This document shows positions 14,633-22,973 of a DNA stretch of 23,809 bases, in pieces. Source of the DNA: an uncultured Novosphingobium sp. Its GTDB lineage: Bacteria; Pseudomonadota; Alphaproteobacteria; Sphingomonadales; Sphingomonadaceae. A program made the translations under genes and the position numbers. Positions within the stretch are counted from its first letter, which is position 1. Each line of letters begins with the position of its first letter. The notes beneath the pieces are model-generated. The model was not told the origin of the DNA and searched no databases. It saw only the letters and a program-made list of their open reading frames with translations. The stretch is from assembly GCA_946886365.1 (NCBI GenBank), contig CAMPIM010000054.1, forward strand, positions 1 through 23,809. Reading direction: 5' to 3'.

Positions 14633-16027
14633 ATGTACGATCCCAGCGAAAATGCTGCAGCTGATATTGCAGCTCACTTCCATTCCTTCACGAATTTGGC
14701 GACCCATCCGGAGACAGGACCTCTGGTCATGACGAAGGGCGACGGCGTTTTCGTGGAAGACGATCGGGGAAATCGCTATCTCGAGGCTGTGTCGGCGCTG
14801 TGGTGCGTATCGCTGGGGTTCAGCAACGAGCGTCTTGCCAAGGCGGGTAGCGACGCCTTGCATGGATTGCCCTATTATCACACGTTTAATGGCCGATCCA
14901 ATCCGGCGGTTATTGCGCTCGCCAGCAAATTGCTGTCGATCGCGCCCGTGCCGATGTCAAAGGTGTTCTTCGCCAACAGCGGATCTGAAGCGAATGACAC
15001 GGCGGTGAAGCTGATCTGGTATTATCATAATGCCATCGGTAAGCCGCAGAAGAAGAAGATCATCGCCCGGCAAAATGCCTATCATGGCGTCACCGTCGCG
15101 GCGGCAAGCCTATGCGGTCTTGTCACTAATCATCGTGATTTCGACCTGCCGATCAACAACATATTGCATACCGATTGCCCGCATTATTTCCGCTATGCCG
15201 AACCTGGCGAACGCGAAGAGGATTTCGCGACCCGCCTCGCCGAAAGTCTTGAAAAGCTGATCCTGGAGGAAGGGCCGGAGACGGTCGCCGCCTTCTTCGC
15301 CGAACCGGTCATGGGTGCGGGCGGGGTGATCGTTCCGCCAGCGACCTATTTCGAGAAGGTGCAAAAGGTCCTGGCGAAATATGATGTGCTGTTCGTCGCG
15401 GACGAAGTTGTCTGCGGCTATGGCCGCACGGGTGAAATGTTCGGTTCGACAACCTTCGGTATGAAGCCGGACATACTGACCACGGCGAAGGGACTGTCAT
15501 CGGGCTATGCGCCGATCTCGGCCGTGATGGTCAGTGAGAAGGTCTATACGCCGATCGCCGCCAATAGCGGAACTATCGGCACCTTCGGCCATGGCTTTAC
15601 CTATTCAGGTCACCCGGTGAGCTGCGCCGTGGCGCTGGAAACCTTGAAAATCTATGAAGAAGACAATATCGTCGGGCATGTCCAGGATCTGATGCCGCAA
15701 TTCCAGAAGGCGTTGCGGAGCTATGAGGGTCGCAAATATGTGGGTGAAGTCCGCGGCGTCGGGCTTGTCGGCGCCATTGAACTATATGCCGATCCCAAGA
15801 CCCGCACCGGCTTCGATCCAGCGGCAAAGACTGGCGCACGCCTCGTCGAAATCGGGCTGACGCAGGGCCTGATCGTGCGGGCGCTGGGCGATACCATCGT
15901 TTTCTGCCCGCCGCTTATCATCACGGCCGCAGAGCTTGACGAGTTGTTCGCACGGTTCGAACGCACCATGGCTATCTTCGAAGAAAAACTATCGCCTGAT
16001 AAACTAGCAGTCGCTCCAACTAGCTGA
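14633..16027 (+). CDS. Class III omega-aminotransferase (PLP)
   Basis: The enzyme exchanges an amine with a keto or aldehyde group, commonly using pyruvate or alanine as partner. The 464 residues carry the class III features: SALWCVSLGF, YYHTFNGRSNP, NSGSEANDTAVKLIWYYH (phosphate-binding region, around 115-132), NAYHGVTVAAASL, FVADEVVCGYGRTG with D257 against the pyridine nitrogen, and TTAKGLSSGYAPIS with K286 as the PLP lysine. Length and motifs resemble pyruvate-dependent omega-aminotransferases, which act on primary amines or aldehydes and not on alpha-amino acids. It is 114 bases before the carboxylic acid reductase on the same strand. Together they could turn an acid into an aldehyde and then an amine, or run the amine side in the catabolic direction. 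The substrate is unknown. Confidence 0.93.
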   Translation: MYDPSENAAADIAAHFHSFTNLATHPETGPLVMTKGDGVFVEDDRGNRYLEAVSALWCVSLGFSNERLAKAGSDALHGLPYYHTFNGRSNPAVIALASKLLSIAPVPMSKVFFANSGSEANDTAVKLIWYYHNAIGKPQKKKIIARQNAYHGVTVAAASLCGLVTNHRDFDLPINNILHTDCPHYFRYAEPGEREEDFATRLAESLEKLILEEGPETVAAFFAEPVMGAGGVIVPPATYFEKVQKVLAKYDVLFVADEVVCGYGRTGEMFGSTTFGMKPDILTTAKGLSSGYAPISAVMVSEKVYTPIAANSGTIGTFGHGFTYSGHPVSCAVALETLKIYEEDNIVGHVQDLMPQFQKALRSYEGRKYVGEVRGVGLVGAIELYADPKTRTGFDPAAKTGARLVEIGLTQGLIVRALGDTIVFCPPLIITAAELDELFARFERTMAIFEEKLSPDKLAVAPTS

Positions 16028-16140
16028 GGGCGCGGCTAGCTATGTGAACAAGTTTGCTTAGCCTCATATACCGGCGTGATCGGGTGTAAATGAAAGAAGG
16101 CTAGCGTTAACGGATCAAGGATCTATGGAGGCCGACCAAG

Positions 16141-19100
16141 ATGGGCGTTAATATTGCAGTTGGGCAACCGCATAATGGAACAACGGCGGGAGGTCTTCCT
16201 CAGCAAAGCGCCAGTCACCTCGCCAATCTCCTTGCCAATGATCCTCAGATGAGCGCGACGCTGTCCGACCCCGCGATCAACGAGGCCAAGACGCGTCCTG
16301 GTCTGGGCCTCGCGCAGATCATGGAAATTTGCATGGAAGGATATGCCAGCCGTCCCGCGCTGGCTCAGCGAGCGGGCGAATTGATCATCGATCCAGCTAC
16401 CGGCCGCACCGCCCGCAAGATTCTCAAGCGCTTCGATGCGATCACCTATCGCGAGCTATGGGCGCGGGTGCGCGCCCTGGCGACTGTTTGGCAGCTCGAC
16501 AGCGCGCGCGCACTCGCTGCCAATGATTTCGTCTGCATGCTGGGGTCGAGCGGCATTGACTATACGACCGTCGATCTTGCGGGAATTTACAATGGTGCGG
16601 TGTGCGTGCCGATGCAGCTCAACGCCGCGTTCCAGCAATTACTTGCAATATTCGATGAGGTGGCTCCAAGCTGGTTAGCGACCAGCCCCCAATATATCGG
16701 GACGGCTGTAGAACTCATTTTGAATGGTCATCGCCCCAAAGGTCTTTTGCTGTTCGATTATGATCCGGAAGTAGATGATGACCGGGAACTGGTCGAGGCT
16801 GCCCAGAGCAAACTAGCCGCTGCCGGAATGGCGGAGCTGCTGGTGACGCTCCAGTCATTGCAGGCGCGGGGCGAGAGCTTGCCTGTCGCTCCCATATTCG
16901 CGGAACCTGCGACGGGCCAGCGCATGTGCACCATCTATTACACATCGGGCAGCACCGGCCTGCCGAAGGGGGCGATGATCCCCGAGTTGATGCTGACTCC
17001 GGCGTGGACCGGCGTTTCGTCTGTCCCGCTCATCAATATCTTGTACCTGCCGTTAAATCATACAGCCGGACGCAGCAGGCTCTTTTCCACGCTGGCTGGC
17101 GGTGGTGTTGGGTATTTTACAGCCAGCAGCGATCTGTCCGAGCTGTTCGATGACATCCGCATGGTTCGTCCGACCTCGCTGGGGATGGTCCCTCGAATTT
17201 GCGAGATGGTCTATCAGCAATTCCAGGTGGAGTTGGAGCGTCGGCGTTCGGGCACGGAAGATCTCGAGACGCTGAAGCGCGAACTTGCGCGCGAGATGCG
17301 CGATACGCTGCTCGGGGGCCGCGTGTTGTTATGCAATATTTCCTCAGCGCCCCTAGCGCGGGATCTTCGAGCCTTCATGGATGACTGTCTCGGATTTCCG
17401 ATTGAGGAAAGCTATGGTGCCACGGAAATCTCCGGCGCGATCCGCGATGCCCGCATCCGGCGCCCTCCCGTAATTGACTATAAGCTCGACGACGTACCCG
17501 AGCTTGGCTATTTCAAGACCGATCTGCCCTATCCGCGCGGCGAATTGTTGATCAAGACGCGTACCGTGATGCTTGGCTATTACAAGCGACCTGATGTCAC
17601 CGCTCAGGTTTTCACCGAGGAAGGCTATTACAAGACCGGCGACATCATGGCTGAGACCGGGCCGGACCAGCTTGTCTACGTCGATCGCCGCAACAATGTG
17701 CTGAAGCTCGCACAGGGCGAATTTGTCGCCATTGCGCGGTTGGAAGCACTATACACCAACGGCCACCCCGCGATCCGGCAGGCCTATCTTTATGGCACCA
17801 GCGTCCGCTCCTACCTTTTGGGGGTGTTCGTGCCGAACATGGACCTGATGCGGCAGATGGGGATTGCCGATGACGAGGAGGCAATCAGGGCCGCTTTGCG
17901 CGACGCAATCAAGGAGGTCGCGCGGACAGAGCAATTAAATGCATTTGAGGTGCCGCGAGACTTCATCGTCGAATATGAGCCGTTCAGCGCGGAAAACGGC
18001 CTGCTTGCCGGGATAGCCAAATATCAGCGGCCTAAATTTACGGAACGCTATGCCCCACGGCTGGAACTGCTCTACGACCAGATCGCGGCCAATCAGAATT
18101 CCGAGCTAGAGGCGCTGCGCCGGAACGGCCGTGACGCGCCGGTGTTGGAGACGGTCGGCCATGCCGTGCAAGCGACGTTGAGCCTCGAAACGCTCGACAT
18201 GTCGCGACGCTACAGCTTCACGGAACTTGGTGGGGATTCTCTATCGGCACTGACATGTTCTCTCTTGCTTGAGGAAATATACCAGATTGAGGTGCCGGTG
18301 GCCGTCATTAACAATCCCGCTGGGAGCCTGCAGGAACTGGCGCGCTACATAGAGCGGGCGCGGAGCGGCCAGCTGGAAGGCGCAAGCTTTGCTTCCGTGC
18401 ATGGCAGCGAGGCGCAGGAGATCAACGCAAGCGATCTTACGCTCGACAAGTTCCTGGACGCCGACGTGCTTGATGCCGCCCAGAGAGCGCAGCCCTGCGC
18501 CGCCGAAATTCGCACTGTGCTGGTTACGGGCGCGAATGGATTTCTCGGCCGCTTCCTTTGTCTCGAATGGCTTGAGCGCATGGCCGCAGTGGGCGGCAGA
18601 GTCGTCTGCATTGCACGGGGAGAGGATGCTGCGGATGCCAAGCAGCGCATCGTCGATGCATTCGACAGCGGTGATGCTGAGCTCAAGAGCCGCTTCGAAG
18701 AGCTTGCCGCCGATCATCTCGAAATACTCGCTGGGGATCTCGGCGTTGGCCTTGGACTGAACCCGTCCGACTGGAAGCGGTTGTCGGAAACGGTCGATCT
18801 CATCGTCCATCCAGCCGCTTTCGTGAATCATGTCTTGCCTTATCAGCAATTGTTCGGCCCGAACGTCATGGGCACGGCCGAGGTAATACGGCTGGCCATC
18901 ACGCACCACCTCAAGCCGATCAACCACATCTCGACCGTTGCCGCAGCGTCGATACCCGGCGGCGGTTCTATCGACGAAGACGCGGACGTAAGAGTAGCAG
19001 CGCCGATCCGCAGTCTGGCTGATAATCGCTACGCCGGCGGCTACGCGAACAGCAAATGGGCAGCCGAAGTCCTGTTGCGTGATGCGCACGATCGGTTTGG

Positions 19101-19689
19101 TTTGGGCGTGTCCGTGTTTCGTTCCGACATGATACTGGCGCACAGCCGACATATGGGGCAGTTAAATGTGCCCGACATGTTTACCCGCTGGTTGTTCAGC
19201 ATCCTGATTACAGGCCTGGCGCCGCGCTCCTTTTATAGCGGTGACACGGCCGCAGCGCACTATCGCGGCCTTCCGGTCGATTTTACGGCAGAAGCAATCG
19301 CCACGCTCGGTGGCAGCGCCCTTGCTGGCTATCAAACCTATCATGTCATCAATCCTCATGATGACGGCATCTCACTCGACAGCTTCGTTGATTGGGTAAG
19401 CAAGGACGGGCACGAAATCCACCGGATCGAAGACTATGACGACTGGTATGCCCGCTTCGAGACCGCGCTTCGTGCCCTGCCTGACGAGCAGCGGCGACAT
19501 TCATCACTTCCCTTGCTGCAACAGTTGCGGCGACCTGCAGCGGCCAAGCAGGGCGCTGTGCTCCAGGCGCCGCGGTTCCGCGCTGCAATTATTCGTCACG
19601 GCGTTGGCCCGGACAAGGACATCCCGCATCTGTCGGTCGCGCTTATTCGCAAATATCTGGACGACTTTCGCCATCTCAGCCTCATTTAA
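16141..19689 (+). CDS. car: Carboxylic acid reductase (adenylation-carrier-reductase)
   Basis: This 1182-residue, three-domain enzyme activates a carboxylic acid with ATP, loads it on a phosphopantetheine arm and releases the aldehyde with NADPH. Length and layout match Nocardia/Mycobacterium carboxylic acid reductases (about 1170-1180). The adenylation domain (about 1-640) has YYTSGSTGLPKGAM at 266-279, ESYGATEISG, and the CAR-typical VLKLAQGEFV. The carrier domain has LGGDS with Ser700 as the phosphopantetheine site. The reductase domain (about 785-1182) has TGANGFLG (796-803) for NADPH, S931/T932, and Y968 and K972 of the YxxxK pair. A GGAGG about 9 bases before the ATG supports the start. 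A phosphopantetheinyl transferase is required but none is in the window. It lies between the aminotransferase and an SDR gene that can act on its aldehyde product. Confidence 0.95.
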   Translation: MGVNIAVGQPHNGTTAGGLPQQSASHLANLLANDPQMSATLSDPAINEAKTRPGLGLAQIMEICMEGYASRPALAQRAGELIIDPATGRTARKILKRFDAITYRELWARVRALATVWQLDSARALAANDFVCMLGSSGIDYTTVDLAGIYNGAVCVPMQLNAAFQQLLAIFDEVAPSWLATSPQYIGTAVELILNGHRPKGLLLFDYDPEVDDDRELVEAAQSKLAAAGMAELLVTLQSLQARGESLPVAPIFAEPATGQRMCTIYYTSGSTGLPKGAMIPELMLTPAWTGVSSVPLINILYLPLNHTAGRSRLFSTLAGGGVGYFTASSDLSELFDDIRMVRPTSLGMVPRICEMVYQQFQVELERRRSGTEDLETLKRELAREMRDTLLGGRVLLCNISSAPLARDLRAFMDDCLGFPIEESYGATEISGAIRDARIRRPPVIDYKLDDVPELGYFKTDLPYPRGELLIKTRTVMLGYYKRPDVTAQVFTEEGYYKTGDIMAETGPDQLVYVDRRNNVLKLAQGEFVAIARLEALYTNGHPAIRQAYLYGTSVRSYLLGVFVPNMDLMRQMGIADDEEAIRAALRDAIKEVARTEQLNAFEVPRDFIVEYEPFSAENGLLAGIAKYQRPKFTERYAPRLELLYDQIAANQNSELEALRRNGRDAPVLETVGHAVQATLSLETLDMSRRYSFTELGGDSLSALTCSLLLEEIYQIEVPVAVINNPAGSLQELARYIERARSGQLEGASFASVHGSEAQEINASDLTLDKFLDADVLDAAQRAQPCAAEIRTVLVTGANGFLGRFLCLEWLERMAAVGGRVVCIARGEDAADAKQRIVDAFDSGDAELKSRFEELAADHLEILAGDLGVGLGLNPSDWKRLSETVDLIVHPAAFVNHVLPYQQLFGPNVMGTAEVIRLAITHHLKPINHISTVAAASIPGGGSIDEDADVRVAAPIRSLADNRYAGGYANSKWAAEVLLRDAHDRFGLGVSVFRSDMILAHSRHMGQLNVPDMFTRWLFSILITGLAPRSFYSGDTAAAHYRGLPVDFTAEAIATLGGSALAGYQTYHVINPHDDGISLDSFVDWVSKDGHEIHRIEDYDDWYARFETALRALPDEQRRHSSLPLLQQLRRPAAAKQGAVLQAPRFRAAIIRHGVGPDKDIPHLSVALIRKYLDDFRHLSLI

Positions 19690-19705
19690 GAAAAGTGATT
19701 CATTC

Positions 19706-20527
19706 ATGGTGCAAACAGTCTTCATAACTGGCGCTTCATCCGGAATCGGGAAATCAACCGCACAGTTTTTTCATGACAAGGGTTGGAACGTCGTCGCGAC
19801 GATGCGTAATCCCGAACAAGAAACAGATCTGAATGGGCTTGATAACTGCTTCGTTACGCGGCTCGACGTCACCGACCCGCAATCCATCGATGCAGCCGTG
19901 GCTTCAGCCATGGCGCGCTATGGTCGGATTGATGCGTTGGTGAATAATGCGGGGTACGGAGCGTTCGGGCCGCTTGAGGCATTCTCGCTAGATCGCATTC
20001 AGCGTCAGTTCGACACCAATGTCATCGGATTGCTGGCTGTCACCAAAGCCATACTTCCGCATTTTCGTGCCCGAAAGACCGGTGTGATCGTCAACATTTC
20101 GTCTATAGGAGGCCGAGTTTCCTTCCCCTTGGGCGCCCTTTATCACGGGACTAAATTCGCCGTTGAAGGGATTACGGAGGCGCTTCAGTTCGAACTTGAA
20201 GCAATCGGCGTGCGCGCGAAACTGATCGAGCCGGGCAGTATCAAAACGGACTTCCGCACGCGTTCTGTAGATCAGGCGAGCGAGCCTTCAATATCTGAAT
20301 ATTTGACTGTATCCAAACGTCGCGCGACGCCGTCCCAAACACCCAATGCGGTTCAAACCATGCCGGACATGGTCGCAAGCACCATCTTTCAAGCAGCAAC
20401 AGATCTTTCGTTTCGACTTCGTTATATCGTCGGAGAAGACGCGGAACAATATATGACGCTTCGCCGAACGCTTGACGATGACGATTTTTACAACGCCATC
20501 AAGGATCGTCTTGGTATTATGTCTTAG
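19706..20527 (+). CDS. Short-chain dehydrogenase/reductase (SDR)
   Basis: This is a classical NAD(P)-dependent oxidoreductase of 273 residues. The start at ATG 19706 puts the nucleotide-binding TGASSGIG at residues 8-15. An open frame extends upstream to 19436, but that part overlaps the reductase gene and is not family-like. Further motifs are LVNNAG (78-83), S132/S133 in NISSIGG, and Y146/K150 in YHGTK, a complete catalytic set. R34 just after the second strand suggests NADP(H). It starts 16 bases after the carboxylic acid reductase stop, so they are very likely co-transcribed. It may reduce the aldehyde made by the reductase to an alcohol, or oxidise an alcohol to a ketone elsewhere in the pathway. 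Substrate unknown. Confidence 0.92.
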   Translation: MVQTVFITGASSGIGKSTAQFFHDKGWNVVATMRNPEQETDLNGLDNCFVTRLDVTDPQSIDAAVASAMARYGRIDALVNNAGYGAFGPLEAFSLDRIQRQFDTNVIGLLAVTKAILPHFRARKTGVIVNISSIGGRVSFPLGALYHGTKFAVEGITEALQFELEAIGVRAKLIEPGSIKTDFRTRSVDQASEPSISEYLTVSKRRATPSQTPNAVQTMPDMVASTIFQAATDLSFRLRYIVGEDAEQYMTLRRTLDDDDFYNAIKDRLGIMS

Positions 20528-20632
20528 AGCGTTTGCTAAGCCGGCGGAATCAGCTGCTCACTCGGAAAATGCGGAAAACAAAAGACAATGAGAGCATGAT
20601 CCGATTCGTTATGAACGGATTTGCTCCAGATC
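20528..20632. repeat. RIME-like alphaproteobacterial intergenic palindrome
   Basis: The gap between the SDR and IclR genes begins with GAGCGTTTGCTAAGC directly after the SDR stop and ends with an imperfect hairpin. In that hairpin GAGCA at 20592-20596 and ATCCG at 20599-20603 pair with CGGAT at 20616-20620 and TGCTC at 20622-20626. The wording (GAGCGTTT .. GAAAATGCGG .. GAGCATGATCCGATTCG) resembles the RIME family of mosaic intergenic repeats that I know from alphaproteobacteria. As a stem-loop it may also end or stabilise the upstream transcript. Family membership is from memory. Confidence 0.5.
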
Positions 20633-20654
20633 GACAGGGCGAGGGAATAGAACG

Positions 20655-21404
20655 ATGGAAACGGTGAAATCCGCTCGACGCGTTTTCGAATTCCTCGAAT
20701 ATTTTGCTATGGTGCAGCGCGATGTGTCCGTTGCGGAACTTGCGCATCACTATGGTTCTCCCAATTCCAGCGTGTCTTCGATCATGCGAACGATGGTATC
20801 AATGGGATATCTTTCCTACAACAACAAGCGCCGTACTTATCTGCCGACGGCGCGCCTGCCGTTTTTGACGAACTGGGTTGGTTCGAAACTCTTCCACTAT
20901 GATCGACTTCGCAGCGTCATGGAACAACTGAGCGAAGAGACAGGCGAAACGATCATGGCCGCCATCCAGAATGGCACTCGCCTGCAATATCTTCATGTGA
21001 TTGAGGCAACTGGGCCAATCCGCGTTCAAGCGGTTGCCTACAGTTTTCGGCCGCTCGCTTCAACGGCCATCGGGCAACTGATCCTAAGCCGTTACGACGA
21101 TGCGCATGTGGGCCAGCTTATACGCCGGATCAACGCGGAGGAAAAGGACGCTTCAAAACAGGTCGATCTGCCATCGTTGATCGAAAAGCTGAAGCGGATC
21201 CGCTCTGAAGGCTATTCGCTGTCCATCGGCGGAACGTTTCCAGGTGGTGGCGCGATTGCCTGCTTTCTGCCGGAGATGATGAACGGTCATCCCCTCGTCA
21301 TCGCTATTGGCAGCGTGGAATATGTGCTCACGCATAACACCGATCGTCTTGTGGGCCTAATCCGTGCATCGATCGCACAACACTATGCCCTTGATGCGCC
21401 ATGA
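20655..21404 (+). CDS. IclR-family transcriptional regulator
   Basis: The 249-residue protein has an N-terminal winged helix-turn-helix (VKSARRVFEFLEYFAMVQRDVSVAELAHHYGSPNSSVSSIMRTMVSMGYLSY, residues about 4-55, given here in outline) and a C-terminal GAF-like effector domain with SEETGETIMAAIQNGTRLQYL, RPLASTAIGQ and IRSEGYSLSIGG, as expected for IclR proteins. Members control degradation of aromatic and short organic acids and bind a pathway metabolite. GAGGG about 10 bases before the ATG is a fair ribosome site. It follows the aminotransferase/reductase/SDR set on the same strand across a palindromic repeat, so it is the likely local regulator of that module, but no operator was proved. 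Mobile DNA begins about 110 bases after its end. Confidence 0.9.
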   Translation: METVKSARRVFEFLEYFAMVQRDVSVAELAHHYGSPNSSVSSIMRTMVSMGYLSYNNKRRTYLPTARLPFLTNWVGSKLFHYDRLRSVMEQLSEETGETIMAAIQNGTRLQYLHVIEATGPIRVQAVAYSFRPLASTAIGQLILSRYDDAHVGQLIRRINAEEKDASKQVDLPSLIEKLKRIRSEGYSLSIGGTFPGGGAIACFLPEMMNGHPLVIAIGSVEYVLTHNTDRLVGLIRASIAQHYALDAP

Positions 21405-21650
21405 TGTTATGAGACCTGTGCGCGAGTTGGCGTAGACGACTGAAAAGGATCGTATTTTTGGTACATCCTGTGATTGTTCATGGCCCCGACCCAGTTGAGC
21501 AGGGGAGAGGTAACTTTCACGCCGCTGCGGCGACAACGTTCATGGTGCGCTTGAGATTGTAATACCACCCTGCTGTGATACTGACTCACATAGGGGATTC
21601 CCAAAGAGCGGAGTTTCTGAATCTATGGCTGCCGGTTGGAGGGCATGGCC

Positions 21651-22721
21651 ATGGGTACAGCGATTGGATTGCGGGACAACTTTGACGCGCGGGTTTGAGG
21701 CGACGGGCGCGGACAACGAAAAGTGCAAACCAGAGCCGCCGACTGTTGGCGCTGGCGGAAATTTATGATGGCGGGAGCCGCAGCGATGCGGCGCGGATCG
21801 ACGGGGTGACGCTGCAGATCGTGCGGGACTGGGTGATACGGTTCAATGCTCGAGGTCCTGATGGGCTCCTCGACGGCAAGGCGCCGGGCAAGCCCTCCTT
21901 GTTGAATGATGCCCAGCGGCAAGCCCTCGCGGAGATCGTTGAAAGTGGACCGATATCGGCGATCCATGGGGTTGTGCGCTGGCGCCTGATCGACCTTGCG
22001 CGTTGGCTCCATGACGAATTCGGGGTGTCCCTGACGGAAACAACCGTGGGGCGGGAGCTGAAGAAGCTGGGTTATGTCAAACTGACCGCGCGCCCACGTC
22101 ACCATGCTCAGAACGAATATGCGATGGAGGACTTCAAAAAGGGGGCTTCGCAGCCGAGCAGGCAAAGATCAAAGCCTCTCTCCCGCGCGACACGCCCATA
22201 GAGATATGGTTTCAGGGCGAAGCCCGGATCGGCCAGAAAAACAAGATAACCCGCCGCTGGGCCAGGCGCGGCACCCGGCCTTCCGCGCCCAAGGACCAAA
22301 GGACCAAAGGACCAAGTCGGCCTACATCTTTGGCGCCATCTGCCCTGAGCTTGGCAAGGCCGCTGGCCTGGTCCTGCCCTTTTGCAATACCCAGACCATG
22401 TCGCTGCACCTGGCGGAGATATCGCTCGCCATCGAACCGAGCGCCCATGGCGTGCTGCTGATGGATCAGGCCGGGTGGCACATGACCGGGAAGCTGGAAG
22501 TGCCCGAGAATATCAGCATCGTTCCGCTGCCGCCGAAATGCCCTGAGCTCAACCCGGTCGAAAATATCTGGCAGTTCATGCGCGATAACTGGCTGTCCAA
22601 CCGCATCTTCACATCCCACGACAACATCATCGACCTTTGCTGCGACGCCTGGAACAGGCTGGTCGATCAACCCTGGCGTATCATGACGATCGGACGCCGA
22701 AAATGGGCGCGTGGGTCGTGA
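21651..22721 (+). pseudogene. IS630-family transposase, broken
   Basis: The family start MGTAIGLRDNFDAR is read from ATG 21651, which has GGAGGG 7 bases upstream, but this frame stops at 21696-21698. The helix-turn-helix part (RRLLALAEIYDGGSRSDAAR .. QIVRDWVIRFNARGPDGLL) continues in another frame, so one base appears lost near 21692. At 22138-22144, A_AAG_GGG offers a -1 shift into GGFAAEQAKIKASLPRDTP, which may be programmed as in some IS630 members. In FQGEARIGQKN the first catalytic Asp is Gly (GGC at 22216). A third copy of an 8-base unit at 22293-22316 then pushes the frame off again, after which SAYIFGAICPELG .. LLMDQAGWH .. ELNPVENIW carries the second Asp (22464) and the Glu (22560). 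The enzyme should be inactive. Confidence 0.85.
22293..22316. repeat. 8-base tandem repeat causing a frameshift
   Basis: GGACCAAA occurs at 22293-22300 and 22301-22308, followed by GGACCAAG at 22309-22316. With one unit removed, the transposase reads K-D-Q-R-T-K-S-A-Y-I-F-G without a break. With the extra unit the upstream and downstream halves are in different frames. Slipped-strand duplication is the simple explanation. Confidence 0.85.
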
Positions 22722-22973
22722 TCAATGCAGGTTGGTATAAGCGATGGCGGTGAGGTGAACTTGGGCAGCGGCTTTGGCGAGACCTCGCCATCGCATTCGG
22801 CTGAGGCCGTAGCATCGCTTCCATGTTCCGAAGATCTTATCGATCCGCCCCCTCACGCGATGGATTGGTTGGTTCCATTGGCGGAGCGTAAGACCGTATG
22901 TCCGCCTCTACTCCGGAGGTGGCTCGCCCTACACTATGGATCCGAGGGTTACTCGGATGGACCGAGCCGATCC

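Larger units (their letters stand above)
21562..22737 (+). mobile_element. IS630-family insertion sequence, decayed, inserted in an IS5-like element
   Basis: The left end (TAATACCACCCTGCTGTGAT, 21560-21579) and the reverse complement of the right end (22721-22740, TTATACCAACCTGCATTGAT) match at 16 of 20 positions and form the terminal inverted repeats. TA dinucleotides flank both sides (21560-21561 and 22738-22739), as expected of IS630 elements that target and duplicate TA. The element is about 1.18 kb and encodes one transposase. Removing it and one TA rejoins an IS5-like transposase reading frame exactly, which fixes the borders independently. The left repeat is offset by one base, probably a small mutation. 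Confidence 0.85.
21517..22907 (-). pseudogene. IS5-like transposase C-terminal fragment, split by the IS630 element
   Basis: On the minus strand, 22907 down to 22740 reads TYGLTLRQWNQPIHRVRGRIDKIFGTW.., then GLSRMRWRGLAKAAAQVHLTAIA, the C-terminal end typical of IS5-group DDE transposases. At the IS630 border the frame stops. It resumes on the other side at 21561 as YNLKRTMNVVAAAA and a TGA stop at 21517-21519. The two parts join perfectly as ..LTAIAYNLKRT.. when the insertion and one TA are taken out. Upstream of 22907 the frame meets a TAG and family similarity ends, so the N-terminal catalytic part was already lost. The 3' end of the old element probably lies between 21415 and 21516, where I see no gene. 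Confidence 0.82.

Noticed and set aside
16028..16140. GGCTAGC repeated twice before the reductase gene as an operator pair
   Set aside because: Two short copies of a 6-base palindrome about 66 bases apart are too weak to support a claim.
16141..19689. Nonribosomal peptide synthetase with terminal reductase
   Set aside because: There is no condensation domain, and the length, the KLAQGEFV motif and the domain order are those of a stand-alone carboxylic acid reductase.
19436..19705. A 90-codon N-terminal extension of the SDR
   Set aside because: It overlaps the end of the carboxylic acid reductase gene, and the SDR motif then would start far too late; ATG 19706 places TGASSGIG at residue 8.
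6413..20527. Fumonisin-type degradation cluster
   Set aside because: Sphingomonad fumonisin clusters also have a receptor, permeases and an aminotransferase, but the carboxylesterase and dehydrogenase set is not seen here and the CoA-ester genes and carboxylic acid reductase do not fit.
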